DNA from: an uncultured Sutterella sp.
Lineage (GTDB): Bacteria; Pseudomonadota; Gammaproteobacteria; Burkholderiales; Burkholderiaceae_F
Length of the DNA: 64,000 nt
NCBI GenBank assembly: GCA_905206365.1
Contig: CAJLHF010000003.1
Span: forward strand, 36,614-100,613
Direction: 5' to 3'
A model generated the notes under the pieces. The model saw nothing but the letters and a program-made list of their open reading frames with translations, was not told the DNA's origin and did not search any database. Shown in pieces: positions 16,118 through 25,181 of this stretch. The first letter of the stretch is position 1; each line of letters opens with the position of its first letter. Made by a program: the position numbers and the translations under genes.

Positions 16118-19100
16118 GTGCGTCTTCGCCAGATCAAGCTCTCGGGCTTCAAAAGCTTTGCCGATCCGACGTTGATCGAACTCAACGACCCCTTCGTCGG
16201 GGTGGTGGGGCCGAACGGTTGCGGAAAGTCGAACGTAATCGATGCCGTGCGTTGGGTGCTCGGCGAAGGGCGTGCGAGCGAATTGCGCGGCCTCGGGATG
16301 ACGGACCTGATTTTCGCGGGCTCGTCGGGCCGCGCCCCGATGGGGCGCGCGAGCGTTGAGCTCGTCTTGGAAAACGACGACGGGCGCGTTAAGGGCCCGT
16401 GGAGTGCATACGCCGAACTCTCGATCAAGCGCGTCGTCACCGCCGAAGGCGAATCGGGCTACTTCATCAACCATCAGCAGGTACGCCGCCGCGACGTGCA
16501 GGAAATCTTCCTCGGCACGGGTCTCGGCCCCAAAAGCTATGCGATCATCTCGCAGGGGATGATTTCGAACTTCATTCGCGCCAAGCCCGAGGAGCTGCGC
16601 GTCTACCTTGAAGAAGCGGCGGGCGTGTCGCTCTATAAAGAAAGGCGTCGCGAAACGGAGTCGCTCCTGCGCTCCACGCTCGAAAACATCGAGCGCGCCG
16701 AAGACCTTCAAACCGTGCGCGGTGAAGAAATCGCGCGCCTCAAGGAAGACGCGGGGCGCGCCGCGCGCTGGAAGGAACTCACCGACCGTCGCACCGAGTC
16801 CGAGGGGCTCCTTTACTTTCTTCAGTACGAAGACGCGAAAAACGAATTGGAGCGCGTGCGAACCGAGGGTTTGGCGACGGTCGCGACCCTTCAGGAAAAG
16901 CGCGCCGCCTACGACGAAAGCACGGCCGAGCACGAGGGTCTTGCCAAGCGCGCGACCGCCGCCGAACACGCGCTCTCGGCCGCGGAGGTCGACGAACGCC
17001 GCGTCGAGCGTGAGCTCGCACGCCTCGAAGGGGAAGCCAAGCGCTCCATGGAGCGTCGCGCCGAAGCGGAGCGTCACCTCGCATCCGCAACCGCCACGCT
17101 CGAAGCGAAAAAAGCGCGCCTTGCGGCCGAAAACGAGCAACTTTCCGCCGACCGCGAAAGTCGGGCGGCGCTGACGGATGCCCGCGACGAAGCGGATGCC
17201 CTGGAAGCCGAAGCCGCGGAGCGCCTCGAGGCGGCGGAAATCGAACTCGAAACGGCCGAGGAGGGACGCCGCCAAACGCGCGAGGCGCTTGAAGCGCTTC
17301 GTCGTCGCACGTCGGTCGACGAAGCCGCGCTCGGGCACGAACGCAATCGCTTGGCCGAAATCGAACGGAACCGCTCGAAAACCGAAGCGGACCGCGCGGC
17401 CGCCGAAGCGTCGCGTCCCGACGAAAAGGAAACGGCGCGGCTGCGCGACGACGTCGACGAAGCGGAAGCTGCGGCGGAAGACTGCGCCGAGCGGCTTGAA
17501 GCCGCCGAAACGCGGCTCGAAGAAACCCGGAGTCTTGCGGACGAAGCGGACAAGGCGTATTTCGCACTCCTTGCGGATCTCAAAGCCAAAGGGTCGCGCC
17601 TTTCGGCCCTTCAGGAAGTACAGGCGGGAGCCGAGCAACAGGCCGCCTTTTCCGAGTGGCTCGAAGCTCGGGGTCTCACGGGAATTCCCGCCTTTTTGGA
17701 CGAAGCCCTCGTGGAGGAGGGCGCTCTCACGGCGCTCGAAGCCGTGTTGGGCGCGCGCGTGCGCACGTTGCTCTTGCGGGACCTTCGGGCAGCTTCAGGG
17801 TTTGAAAGCGAACGCCCTCCCGCGCTTTTGAGTTTTGCGGCCCCCGTTCCGGGGGAATCGGTGTCGGAAACTTCTTCGGGGGCGCTTTCCGAGGCGCTTC
17901 TCAAGCTCGGAGAGCAGTGTGCGCTCCGCCCCTTGGCGGACGTCGTCACGAGTGCTCACCCGGCCGTTGCGGCCGCCGTGCGAGATTGGTGCGCGGGCGT
18001 GGGGCTCGTGGAGTCGCTTGCGGAAGCGATGCGCGTTCGGGAGTCGATCCCCGAAGGCGTCGTACTCGTCACCCCCAAGGGTGACATCGTCGGGCGTGCA
18101 AGCATCACGTTTTTCGCGTCCGACGCTCCCGAGAATTCGCTTCTCGCACGCGCCCAGGAAATCCGTCGTTTGACGGACGAAATCGAAGCAGCCGAGGTGG
18201 AACTGGGCCGATCGGACGACCGTCGACAAAAGGCCGCGGCCCGTGCGACGGACGCCAAGCGCGCGGTCGACGACGCGCGTCGCGGGGTATCGGAAGCCGA
18301 ACGAACGCTTTCCGCCTTGAAACTCGAACTCAAAGACCGCGAAGCGGCTGCGGCCGCCTGGCGTCGTCGCGACGAAGATTTGCGCCGAAGCAGCGAAGAA
18401 CTCGAAGCCGAACGCGCGGAGCGCGCTCTGGAGATCGAATCGATTCTGGAGCGACTCGAATCGGGGGCGGAGGCGCTCGAAAACGCCGAACGGGCCGATG
18501 CGACCGCCGCCGCCCGCGAAACCGCCGCCCGTGCGAATTCCGTGCGCTTGGCGCGTGAAGCGGCCGACGCACGCGAACGCGTGTCGATTCTCGGGTTGAA
18601 AGCCAGGCAGCTTCAAGACGCGGACCTCGCGCGCACGCGCACGATCAAGGATCTGACGGACGACATCGAGCGCGAACGTCTGCGCGTCGAAGCCGCCCGT
18701 CGCACGATCGACGAGACGGATCGCGAAGAGCTTGATGCCGGAACGCGCGCCCTCGTCGAAGAGCTCGAACGGTTGCGTCGCACAAGCGCCGAAGCGCGCA
18801 ACGCGCTCGAAGTCGCTCGCGCCACGCTTTCCGCCAACGAAGCCGTGAGTCGGGAGTTACAGGGCGCGATGTTGCCGCTGACGGAAGCAATCGGCACCTT
18901 GAAGCTTGCCGAAGGCGAAAAGAAGGCTTTGCTCGAGCAGTATTCGCAGCGCATGGACGAAGTGGGCGCTGACTGGACGCGCATGTCGGTGGTCGCGCAA
19001 ACGCGCGGCGTCAAAATCGGCACCGTCCGAAACGAAGTCTCTCGCTTGACGGGCGAAATCGCCGCGCTCGGGCCCGTCAACCATGCGGCCCTGTTGCAGC

Positions 19101-19729
19101 TTGAAGAAGCGGAAAAAGTTTTCGAAGCGACGCGCCTTCAGATCGAAGACCTCCGTACGGCCGCGGACACGTTGGAATCCGCCATTCGTACGATCGACGC
19201 GGATACGCGAAGCCGCATGAGGGAGACCTTCGAGCGCGTGAACGCTTACTTCAAAGAGACCTTCACGGGGCTTTTCGGGGGCGGGCACGCCGAACTTACG
19301 ATGACCGGTGACGAAATCCTCGCCTCGGGGATCGACGTCACGGCGCAGCCTCCGGGGAAGAAAAACGCCTCCGTTCGATCGCTCTCCGGGGGCGAGCAGG
19401 CGCTCACCGCCACGGCGCTTGTTTTTGCCATGTTCAAACTCAATCCCGCGCCCTTCTGCCTGCTTGACGAAGTGGACGCGCCGCTCGACGAAGCGAACCA
19501 GGCGCGATTGGCGGGCCTTTGCCTCAAGATGTCGGAGTCGACGCAATTCCTCATGATCACGCACCACCGCGTGACGATGGAATTCACTCGGGCCCTGATC
19601 GGCGTCACGATGCGCGAGCCCGGGGTGAGCCGCGTCGTGAGCGTCGACCTGGACGAGGCCGTGCGAATCGCCGAGTCGGCTTCGGGAGATCGTGCGTCGG
19701 GCGACGCGGCCCCCGCGACGGTCGGGTAA
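16118..19729 (+). CDS. smc: Chromosome segregation ATPase SMC
   Basis: The 1203-residue protein has the complete SMC layout: N-terminal head with Walker A GPNGCGKS (residues 31-38), a long Arg/Glu/Ala-rich coiled coil (about 170-500), a hinge (about 510-660), the returning coiled coil (about 670-1020), and a C-terminal head with the LSGGEQALTA signature and CLLDEVDAPLDEAN Walker B. It condenses and segregates the chromosome with ScpA/ScpB. It starts at GTG 16118 (MRLRQIKLSGFKSF); no good upstream ATG fits. In related betaproteobacteria smc is followed directly by zipA and ligA; here a decayed insertion sequence sits between smc and zipA. Confidence 0.96.
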   Translation: MRLRQIKLSGFKSFADPTLIELNDPFVGVVGPNGCGKSNVIDAVRWVLGEGRASELRGLGMTDLIFAGSSGRAPMGRASVELVLENDDGRVKGPWSAYAELSIKRVVTAEGESGYFINHQQVRRRDVQEIFLGTGLGPKSYAIISQGMISNFIRAKPEELRVYLEEAAGVSLYKERRRETESLLRSTLENIERAEDLQTVRGEEIARLKEDAGRAARWKELTDRRTESEGLLYFLQYEDAKNELERVRTEGLATVATLQEKRAAYDESTAEHEGLAKRATAAEHALSAAEVDERRVERELARLEGEAKRSMERRAEAERHLASATATLEAKKARLAAENEQLSADRESRAALTDARDEADALEAEAAERLEAAEIELETAEEGRRQTREALEALRRRTSVDEAALGHERNRLAEIERNRSKTEADRAAAEASRPDEKETARLRDDVDEAEAAAEDCAERLEAAETRLEETRSLADEADKAYFALLADLKAKGSRLSALQEVQAGAEQQAAFSEWLEARGLTGIPAFLDEALVEEGALTALEAVLGARVRTLLLRDLRAASGFESERPPALLSFAAPVPGESVSETSSGALSEALLKLGEQCALRPLADVVTSAHPAVAAAVRDWCAGVGLVESLAEAMRVRESIPEGVVLVTPKGDIVGRASITFFASDAPENSLLARAQEIRRLTDEIEAAEVELGRSDDRRQKAAARATDAKRAVDDARRGVSEAERTLSALKLELKDREAAAAAWRRRDEDLRRSSEELEAERAERALEIESILERLESGAEALENAERADATAAARETAARANSVRLAREAADARERVSILGLKARQLQDADLARTRTIKDLTDDIERERLRVEAARRTIDETDREELDAGTRALVEELERLRRTSAEARNALEVARATLSANEAVSRELQGAMLPLTEAIGTLKLAEGEKKALLEQYSQRMDEVGADWTRMSVVAQTRGVKIGTVRNEVSRLTGEIAALGPVNHAALLQLEEAEKVFEATRLQIEDLRTAADTLESAIRTIDADTRSRMRETFERVNAYFKETFTGLFGGGHAELTMTGDEILASGIDVTAQPPGKKNASVRSLSGGEQALTATALVFAMFKLNPAPFCLLDEVDAPLDEANQARLAGLCLKMSESTQFLMITHHRVTMEFTRALIGVTMREPGVSRVVSVDLDEAVRIAESASGDRASGDAAPATVG

Positions 19730-19751
19730 AACCCACAAACAAACCGCCGAG

Positions 19752-19777
19752 TGAGCCCACGGCTTCGGTCGTTGGGG
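19752..19777 (+). repeat. Imperfect hairpin: candidate left end of the IS200/IS605 remnant or smc terminator
   Basis: GCCCACGG and TCGTTGGG form an imperfect stem around a CTTCGG-type loop about 25 bases after the smc stop and about 25 bases before the TnpA remnant. IS200/IS605 elements carry such sub-terminal hairpins at the left end, but it could simply be the smc terminator. Confidence 0.4.
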
Positions 19778-19801
19778 GAAATCGGCGCTTTGAATTGATT
19801 G

Positions 19802-19933
19802 GTGGCACATGTGATCTTCTGTCCGAAGTACCGTTGTCCAGTCCTTGTGGACGAGGAGCTACTTCATCTGCACGGTGGGATACATCGGCGAAGAAGCGTC
19901 AAGCTCCATATCGAAGAACAAAAGGGGAGCTGA
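19802..19933 (+). pseudogene. tnpA: IS200/IS605-family TnpA (Y1 transposase) remnant
   Basis: From 19802 the frame reads VAHVIFCPKYRCPVL, the N-terminal hallmark of Y1 transposases. From 19848, one frame over, it reads WTRSYFICTVGYIGEEA, and after a further shift VKLHIEEQKGS and a stop; these are C-terminal TnpA features. The middle, including the HUH motif, has been deleted, so the enzyme is dead. The normal protein is about 130-150 residues; only about 45 are left. It precedes a TnpB remnant in the usual IS605 order. Confidence 0.75.
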
Positions 19934-19989
19934 CGTGGTAAAAACCGATCCCGACTGGCGTCATGCTGCTTGCCGGTACGGCGAGTTTC

Positions 19990-20412
19990 ATGCAAAAAAA
20001 GAATAAGACGGCCGAGGAAAAGGCCGAACTTGAGCTTGTTAAGACCACTTAGAGGAATCTGAAGCTCAAGTACCGCCTGACGGAGTATCAGTTTCACGAG
20101 GAAGTGGCCAAGATGCGCTCGCACTTCGGCAATCCGATTTCCATCAACGAAGCTCAGAAAGCGGCAACGGCGGCCTTCCGCGCATTTGAGCGGCGAGGCG
20201 CACCGCCTGAACAACAAGCCCCGCGGAACTCCCGTTACGATTGAGAACAAGTCAAACTCTTTCGGTTTTCGAGAAAAAGACGGCAAGCTCCTCGGGTTGA
20301 ACGGATTCACGGCGAAGTTCCGAATTGCCCCGGACGACCTGCTGCTTCAGGTCTCCTTTGCGGATCGCGCGAAGTACGTCTGCATCTTCCGCCGTGAAAT
20401 ATCAGAGGTTCT
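19990..20412 (+). pseudogene. tnpB: TnpB (IS605 OrfB) N-terminal remnant
   Basis: The frame from ATG 19990 has a TAG at 20050, then continues RNLKLKYRLTEYQFHEEVAK and NPISINEAQKAATAAFRAF. It shifts near 20186 to SGEAHRLNN, then TPVTIENKSNSFGF, KDGKLLGLNGF, DDLLLQ and RAKYVCIFRREI. These blocks match, in order, the N-terminal half of IS605-type TnpB as I recall it. The RuvC nuclease half and zinc finger are missing, so no active RNA-guided nuclease can be made. The coding trace stops where the right-end structure begins. Confidence 0.75.
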
Positions 20413-20560
20413 CGTCAGTCTATTGGGGCAGATTCCGCACCCTTCGGGATGCGGATAAGGTCTCACCCGGCCGCAAGGTACGGGCTTGTTGGAAAGCGGG
20501 AACTTCGGGACCTTTCGGCTTCGGTCGAAAGAGCCCCGCGACTTTAGTCGTCGGGAGTAA
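20413..20560 (+). ncRNA. omega-RNA-like right end of the IS605 remnant
   Basis: This segment is highly structured: CCGCACCC-TTCG-GGATGCGG, CTTTCG-GCTTCGGT-CGAAAG, and a last hairpin at 20535-20555 (CCCG-CGAC-TTTA-GTCG-T-CGGG) followed by GAG. IS605 elements end in a hairpin of the form CGACTTTAGTCG, which is also the 3' part of the TnpB guide RNA scaffold. The bases just past it (about 20560 on) would be the guide/flank. Whether it is still transcribed is unknown. Confidence 0.6.
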
Positions 20561-20620
20561 TCAGTCACAAATTACCGGAGCTCCTGTGCCACGGCCCCGT
20601 TCATCGGCGAACGCGCGGGT

Positions 20621-20626
20621 TACAAT
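20621..20626 (+). promoter_or_regulatory. -10 box (TACAAT) upstream of zipA
   Basis: TACAAT lies 112 bases before the zipA-like start; no good -35 is visible at the right distance. It lies just beyond the IS remnant, so the element did not remove the promoter. Confidence 0.4.
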
Positions 20627-20737
20627 GCAACAACGCAAACCCCGCGGTTTTCGCCGCACACGGGCGGCCCGACGCGCTACGGCGTCGGTGTCGCGGATCG
20701 TCTTCCAACGCACATCAATTCTTCGCTTCCGAGCATC

Positions 20738-21925
20738 ATGCCGAATCAGACTGTGATCATTCTCATCCTCGTGGGCGTTGCCCTCATGTTCTTCCTTTAT
20801 TGGCGCTCGAAGCGCGAGGAACGCAGCGCTCTCGACAAGACGAAGAAGATGCGCGTTTCGACGCAAGACGTGCTGACGGAAACCCCGCGCATCGAGCCCG
20901 GTCTCGGCGGCTCCGATGCCGCCTTCGAATCGACCGAAGCGCGCGCTGCGGATGACAACGACGTCGTTGCTTCGGCGCCCGAAGAGCCTTCCGAAGAGCC
21001 TCCGATTTACGAAGAGCTCGAACGCGAAGAAGCCGAAGAAAAGAAGGCGCAGGAAGAGGCGCGCGCCCAGGAAGCGGCCCGCCCCGTCGAATCCGAACTG
21101 AGCGCCTACCCGCCCGTCGACCCGGGCATCGAATGGGTGCTCGACATTTCGCCGCGCGACGGTCTGCAGTTTTCGCTCGGGGGCGTCAAGAGCCTCGAGC
21201 TCGAATTGAAGCGCCTCGACCTGCCGCTGCTCGTTCGCATCTGGGCGCAGAGCTCCCGCGACGGCCTGTATTACGACCCGAAGAACCTTTCGGCGCCGGC
21301 GCGTCACGTCGTCGCGGCGATGGTCCTTGCGAACCGCACCGCGAAGCTCGACCCCGTGATGGCGTCGAACTTCTATCAGGTGCTCGAACAGTCGGCCGCT
21401 CAAAACGACGTGGCCGTTCGTCGACAGCTCGAACCCGTACAGGCCGCGGAACTCTCGGACAACCTCAAGAGCGTGATCGAGTACTACGATCGCACGATGG
21501 AAGTGTCGATCGTCCCGACGGATCCGAATGCCGCACCGTTCGGTTTCGACACCGTGAACGACGCCGCGCGCGCCGCGGGCTTCACGGCAGCGAGCGGCCG
21601 CTGGGAGTACCGTCCCGATCCGACGGACCACGACCCGGTGATCACGCTCGCGTTCGGCTCCGAAGGCGGCATGAGCCTTTGCCTCGGTTTCGACGTACCG
21701 CTCTCAAACCTCTCGCGCGGCGACCTGAAGCTCTTCTTTACGTTCGCGAACCACTTTGCGAACACGCTCCACGCCGCCTGGACCGACCGCAAGGGTCATC
21801 CGATCGATGCGGCGGGTGCCGTCATCATTGAAGAAAACATCCGCTCGCATGTCGAACTGATGGCCTCGAAGGGCGTTCCCTCGGGCTCGAACCGTGCGAA
21901 GCTTCTTTTTGCCCGCGGAGCGTAA
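20738..21925 (+). CDS. zipA: Cell division protein ZipA-like
   Basis: The 395-residue protein has one N-terminal membrane helix (TVIILILVGVALMFFLYW, residues 4-21), a charged Glu/Ala-rich linker (about 60-120) and a C-terminal globular domain (about 130-395) with the ZipA FtsZ-binding fold features. The identification rests on this topology and on the conserved smc-zipA-ligA order; sequence similarity to E. coli ZipA is low. It would anchor FtsZ to the membrane at the division site. ligA starts 5 bases after its stop, so the two are co-transcribed. Confidence 0.78.
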   Translation: MPNQTVIILILVGVALMFFLYWRSKREERSALDKTKKMRVSTQDVLTETPRIEPGLGGSDAAFESTEARAADDNDVVASAPEEPSEEPPIYEELEREEAEEKKAQEEARAQEAARPVESELSAYPPVDPGIEWVLDISPRDGLQFSLGGVKSLELELKRLDLPLLVRIWAQSSRDGLYYDPKNLSAPARHVVAAMVLANRTAKLDPVMASNFYQVLEQSAAQNDVAVRRQLEPVQAAELSDNLKSVIEYYDRTMEVSIVPTDPNAAPFGFDTVNDAARAAGFTAASGRWEYRPDPTDHDPVITLAFGSEGGMSLCLGFDVPLSNLSRGDLKLFFTFANHFANTLHAAWTDRKGHPIDAAGAVIIEENIRSHVELMASKGVPSGSNRAKLLFARGA

Positions 21926-21930
21926 GGTCC

Positions 21931-24306
21931 ATGGCCGAACTTTCGAGCGAAATTTCGGCCGCGCAAGCGGCCGATTTTTTCGGACGCACGCGTGCGGCCG
22001 AAATGACGGAATCCGAAGCGCCCGAGCGCATGCGTGCGCTTGAGGCGATTCTCGAGCGGTGCAATTACGAGTACTACGTCCTGGATGCGCCGACACTGCC
22101 CGACGCGGAGTACGACCGTCTGTGGAACGAATTGAGCGCGCTTGAAGAACGCTTCCCCGCACTCCGCAGTCCCGCCTCTCCCACGCTTCGCGTAGGGGGC
22201 GCCCCTCGGAGCGACCTCGCAAAGGTCGTCCATGAGATGCCGATGCTCTCGATTCATACCGAGACCGACTTCTCCCGCGAAGGAGCGAAGGCCTTCGATG
22301 CGCGCGTTCGGCGCGAGCTCGGGCTCGACGACGAGGCTCCCGCCGTCGAGTACGACTGCGAAATGAAGTTCGACGGTCTCGCCGTCTCGCTTCGCTACGA
22401 AAAGGGCGTTCTTGTCCGCGCCGCGACGCGCGGCGACGGCACGACGGGCGAAGACGTCACTGCGAACGTGCGCACGATCCGCACGATCCCCCTGCGCCTC
22501 ACGGATGCATCGGTGCCCGAAGTCCTTGAAGTGCGCGGCGAAGTGATCATGCACCGCGCGGACTTCGAAGCACTCAACCGCCGACAGCTCGAAGCGGGTC
22601 AGAAGACCTTCGTCAATCCTCGAAACGCCGCGGCGGGTGCGCTCCGACAGCTCGATCCCAAAGTGACGGCCGAGCGGCGACTGCACTTTTACGCCTACAG
22701 TCTCGGCGTCGTCTCGGGGCCGGTGCCCGCCGACACGCAAAGCGGAATCCTCGACTGGTTCGCCGCGATCGGGTTCCCGGTCGCGGGACTTCGCCTCGTT
22801 GTCTCGGGTCCCGAGGCGCTCGCGGACTTCCACGAGACGGTGAGCGCCGAACGCGAGAATCTTCCCTTTGAAATCGACGGTGTCGTCTACAAAGTGAACC
22901 GTCTCGACCTTCAGGCCGAGCTCGGGTTCGTCGCGCGCGAGCCCCGCTGGGCGTGCGCGCACAAGTACCCGCCGCAGGAAGCGCTGACGACGGTCGAAGG
23001 CATCGACGTACAGGTGGGACGTACGGGGAAACTCACGCCCGTCGCGCGCCTGAAGCCCGTTTTCGTCGGGGGCGTCACCGTCTCGAACGCGACGCTTCAC
23101 AACGAAGACCACATTGCGGAGCTCGACCTGCGCGTCGGCGACACGGTGGTCGTCCGTCGTGCCGGGGACGTCATTCCCGAAGTGCTGCGCGTCGTTCACG
23201 AGCGTCGCCCCGAAGGGACCGAACCCTTTGCGATGCCCGAACACTGCCCGATTTGCGGCAGCGCCACGATCCGCGACGACGAAGAAAAAGACACCCGTTG
23301 TACGGGCGGCCTCGTCTGCCCCGCGCAGATGAAGCTCTCGATCGTGCACTTTGCCTCGCGTCGCGCGGCCGGCATCGACGGGCTCGGTGAAAAGATCGTC
23401 GACATGCTTGTCGAAGAAGGCCTCGTCAAAACCCCCGCGGACCTTTTTTCGCTCACGCACGAAGCACTCACGGCGCCTTTGACGGCTACGGTCGGAACGG
23501 ACAAGCCCGTCAAACGCATGGGTCCCAAGGCGGCCGCAAATCTGCTTGCAAGCCTTGAAAAAGCCAAGCAGACGACCTTTGCGCGCTTTATTTACGCGCT
23601 TGGCTGCCGGCACGTGGGTGAAGCGACGGCGCTCGGCCTCGCACAACACTTCGGCACGCTCGCCAAACTCGAATCCGCGACGCTCGAAGAGCTGACCGGG
23701 GTCGAAGACGTGGGTGAGGTGGTCGCCTCGAGCGTCGAAGCCTTTTTCCGGGAACCCCACAACCGCACCGTCATCGAAGCGCTCGTGCGAGCGGGCGTCA
23801 CGTGGCCCGCCGTCGAAACGAAGCGAACGGATTCGGCCGTCGCCGGCAAGACTTTCGTTTTGACGGGGACTCTTCCCAACCTTACGCGCGACGAGGCGAA
23901 AGATCGTCTGATCGCCGCGGGAGCGAAGGTGTCGGGATCGGTGAGCCGCAAGACGGACTTCGTCGTGGCGGGTGCGGAAGCCGGATCGAAGCTCGAAAAG
24001 GCCGAAAGCCTCGGCGTGCGAGTGATCGACGAAGCGACGCTCCTTGCGATGCTCGCCGACGAGGAGTCGATCGAATCGGTTGTGCCGGGCGAGCCGACGG
24101 AGCCCGTCGCGAGCACCGAACCGGTCGAACCCGCCGAACCGACGGAAGTTTCCGAAACCGTTGGGGTCTGCGAGGTCGTCGAAGAGCCGTCTCCCGACGC
24201 GCCCGCGCCGAAAAAGAAAGCCGCACGGAAGAAAAAGGACGCTTCCCGAGAGGAGTCTTCCCCTGCGGCCGCTCCCGAGGCGGAGCAACCGTCGCTTTTC
24301 GATTGA
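21931..24306 (+). CDS. ligA: NAD-dependent DNA ligase LigA with extended C-terminal tail
   Basis: The 791-residue enzyme seals nicks during replication and repair. Adenylation motif EMKFDGLA gives the nucleotide-accepting Lys at residue 146. An OB fold follows (VQVGRTGKLTPVARL), then a four-Cys zinc finger (CPICGS...CTGGLVC), a helix-hairpin-helix domain and a BRCT domain (GKTFVLTGTLPNLTRDEAK). Usual length is about 670-700; here some 80 extra residues follow the BRCT domain, first Pro/Glu/Thr/Val-rich and then Lys-rich (KKKAARKKKD) and Ser/Glu-rich, ending SLFD. It follows zipA with a 5-base gap. Confidence 0.95.
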   Translation: MAELSSEISAAQAADFFGRTRAAEMTESEAPERMRALEAILERCNYEYYVLDAPTLPDAEYDRLWNELSALEERFPALRSPASPTLRVGGAPRSDLAKVVHEMPMLSIHTETDFSREGAKAFDARVRRELGLDDEAPAVEYDCEMKFDGLAVSLRYEKGVLVRAATRGDGTTGEDVTANVRTIRTIPLRLTDASVPEVLEVRGEVIMHRADFEALNRRQLEAGQKTFVNPRNAAAGALRQLDPKVTAERRLHFYAYSLGVVSGPVPADTQSGILDWFAAIGFPVAGLRLVVSGPEALADFHETVSAERENLPFEIDGVVYKVNRLDLQAELGFVAREPRWACAHKYPPQEALTTVEGIDVQVGRTGKLTPVARLKPVFVGGVTVSNATLHNEDHIAELDLRVGDTVVVRRAGDVIPEVLRVVHERRPEGTEPFAMPEHCPICGSATIRDDEEKDTRCTGGLVCPAQMKLSIVHFASRRAAGIDGLGEKIVDMLVEEGLVKTPADLFSLTHEALTAPLTATVGTDKPVKRMGPKAAANLLASLEKAKQTTFARFIYALGCRHVGEATALGLAQHFGTLAKLESATLEELTGVEDVGEVVASSVEAFFREPHNRTVIEALVRAGVTWPAVETKRTDSAVAGKTFVLTGTLPNLTRDEAKDRLIAAGAKVSGSVSRKTDFVVAGAEAGSKLEKAESLGVRVIDEATLLAMLADEESIESVVPGEPTEPVASTEPVEPAEPTEVSETVGVCEVVEEPSPDAPAPKKKAARKKKDASREESSPAAAPEAEQPSLFD

Positions 24307-24357
24307 GATCGAACGTCCGCTCCCGAATCACCGCTTTCCTCGTTGCCCTTTTTCAGA

Positions 24358-24381
24358 CGCCCCCGGTTTTCTCGGGGGGCG
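24358..24381. terminator. Strong GC hairpin between ligA and the phosphorylase gene
   Basis: CGCCCCC and GGGGGCG form a 7-bp stem around a T-rich loop, about 50 bases after ligA and ending just before the GAAGGA ribosome binding site of the next gene. It lacks a T-tract, so it may be a weak terminator or an mRNA leader structure. Confidence 0.4.
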
Positions 24382-24396
24382 AAGGATTTCAGTCCC

Positions 24397-25164
24397 ATGT
24401 ATGCGCTTATCGGCGGATCGGGGTTCACGTCGAACGATGTCGTGACCGACCGCGAAGAAATCGAAATGACCACCCCGTACGGCATCCCCTCGGCGCCGCT
24501 CGTCTTCGGGCGCCTCGGCGGCACGCCGATCGTCTTTCTGCGCCGGCACGGCGTGAACCATCAGTTCGCTCCCCATCGCGTGCCCTCGCGCGCGAACCTC
24601 TGGGCCCTGAAGCAGGCCGGAGTCGAGGGGGTCATTGCGGTCGCCACCGTGGGCGGTATCGCCGCCGACATGGGGCCGGGCGGGATTGCGCTTCCCGATC
24701 AGCTGATCGACTACACCTGGGGCCGCGAAGCGACCTACTACGACACGCCGGAAGCGGGCGTGAAGCACGTCGACATGACGCACCCCTTCGATCGCACGCT
24801 CTCGGCGGGTCTTGCGGCCGCGGCGACACGCATCGGGCGCACGGTGCGTACGGGCGGCGTCTATGCCGCCACTCAGGGGCCGCGCCTTGAAACGGCGGCC
24901 GAAGTCGAGCGCTATCGTCGCGACGGGGCCGACATGATCGGCATGACCGTGTATCCGGAATGCGCGCTCGCGCGCGAGTTGGGGCTCGCGTACGCTCCCG
25001 TCTGCGTCTCGGTGAATCACGCGGCGGGAATCGGTACCTCGAACGAAGGGATCGACTTCGAGGCGCTCAAGGACACGGTTGCCGAAGCCGTGGTTTCGGT
25101 GGTAGACATCGCGAAGGCGTTCGTGGCGTTCGAAGCTCTCAAGACGCCTGCCGCCGAGCGATAA
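24397..25164 (+). CDS. MTAP/PNP-family nucleoside phosphorylase (methylthioadenosine/methylthioinosine type)
   Basis: This 255-residue class I phosphorylase has the N-terminal GGSGF phosphate loop, GxxFLRRHGxxH (IVFLRRHGVNHQFAPHRV), the TQGPRLETAAE motif and the MTVYPECALARE nucleoside-binding motif. It would phosphorolyse 5'-methylthioadenosine or methylthioinosine for purine and methionine salvage. The YPE..LARE segment fits the MTA/MTI group better than true PNP; which base it prefers is not settled. Start chosen at ATG 24397 (MYALIGGSG), after GAAGGA. The next gene, def, starts 17 bases on. Confidence 0.85.
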   Translation: MYALIGGSGFTSNDVVTDREEIEMTTPYGIPSAPLVFGRLGGTPIVFLRRHGVNHQFAPHRVPSRANLWALKQAGVEGVIAVATVGGIAADMGPGGIALPDQLIDYTWGREATYYDTPEAGVKHVDMTHPFDRTLSAGLAAAATRIGRTVRTGGVYAATQGPRLETAAEVERYRRDGADMIGMTVYPECALARELGLAYAPVCVSVNHAAGIGTSNEGIDFEALKDTVAEAVVSVVDIAKAFVAFEALKTPAAER

Positions 25165-25181
25165 CGAAAAGGAACGTCTCC

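Noticed and set aside
20186..20458. 90-residue frame as an independent small gene
   Set aside because: Its translation continues the TnpB remnant in a shifted frame, so it belongs to the decayed insertion sequence.
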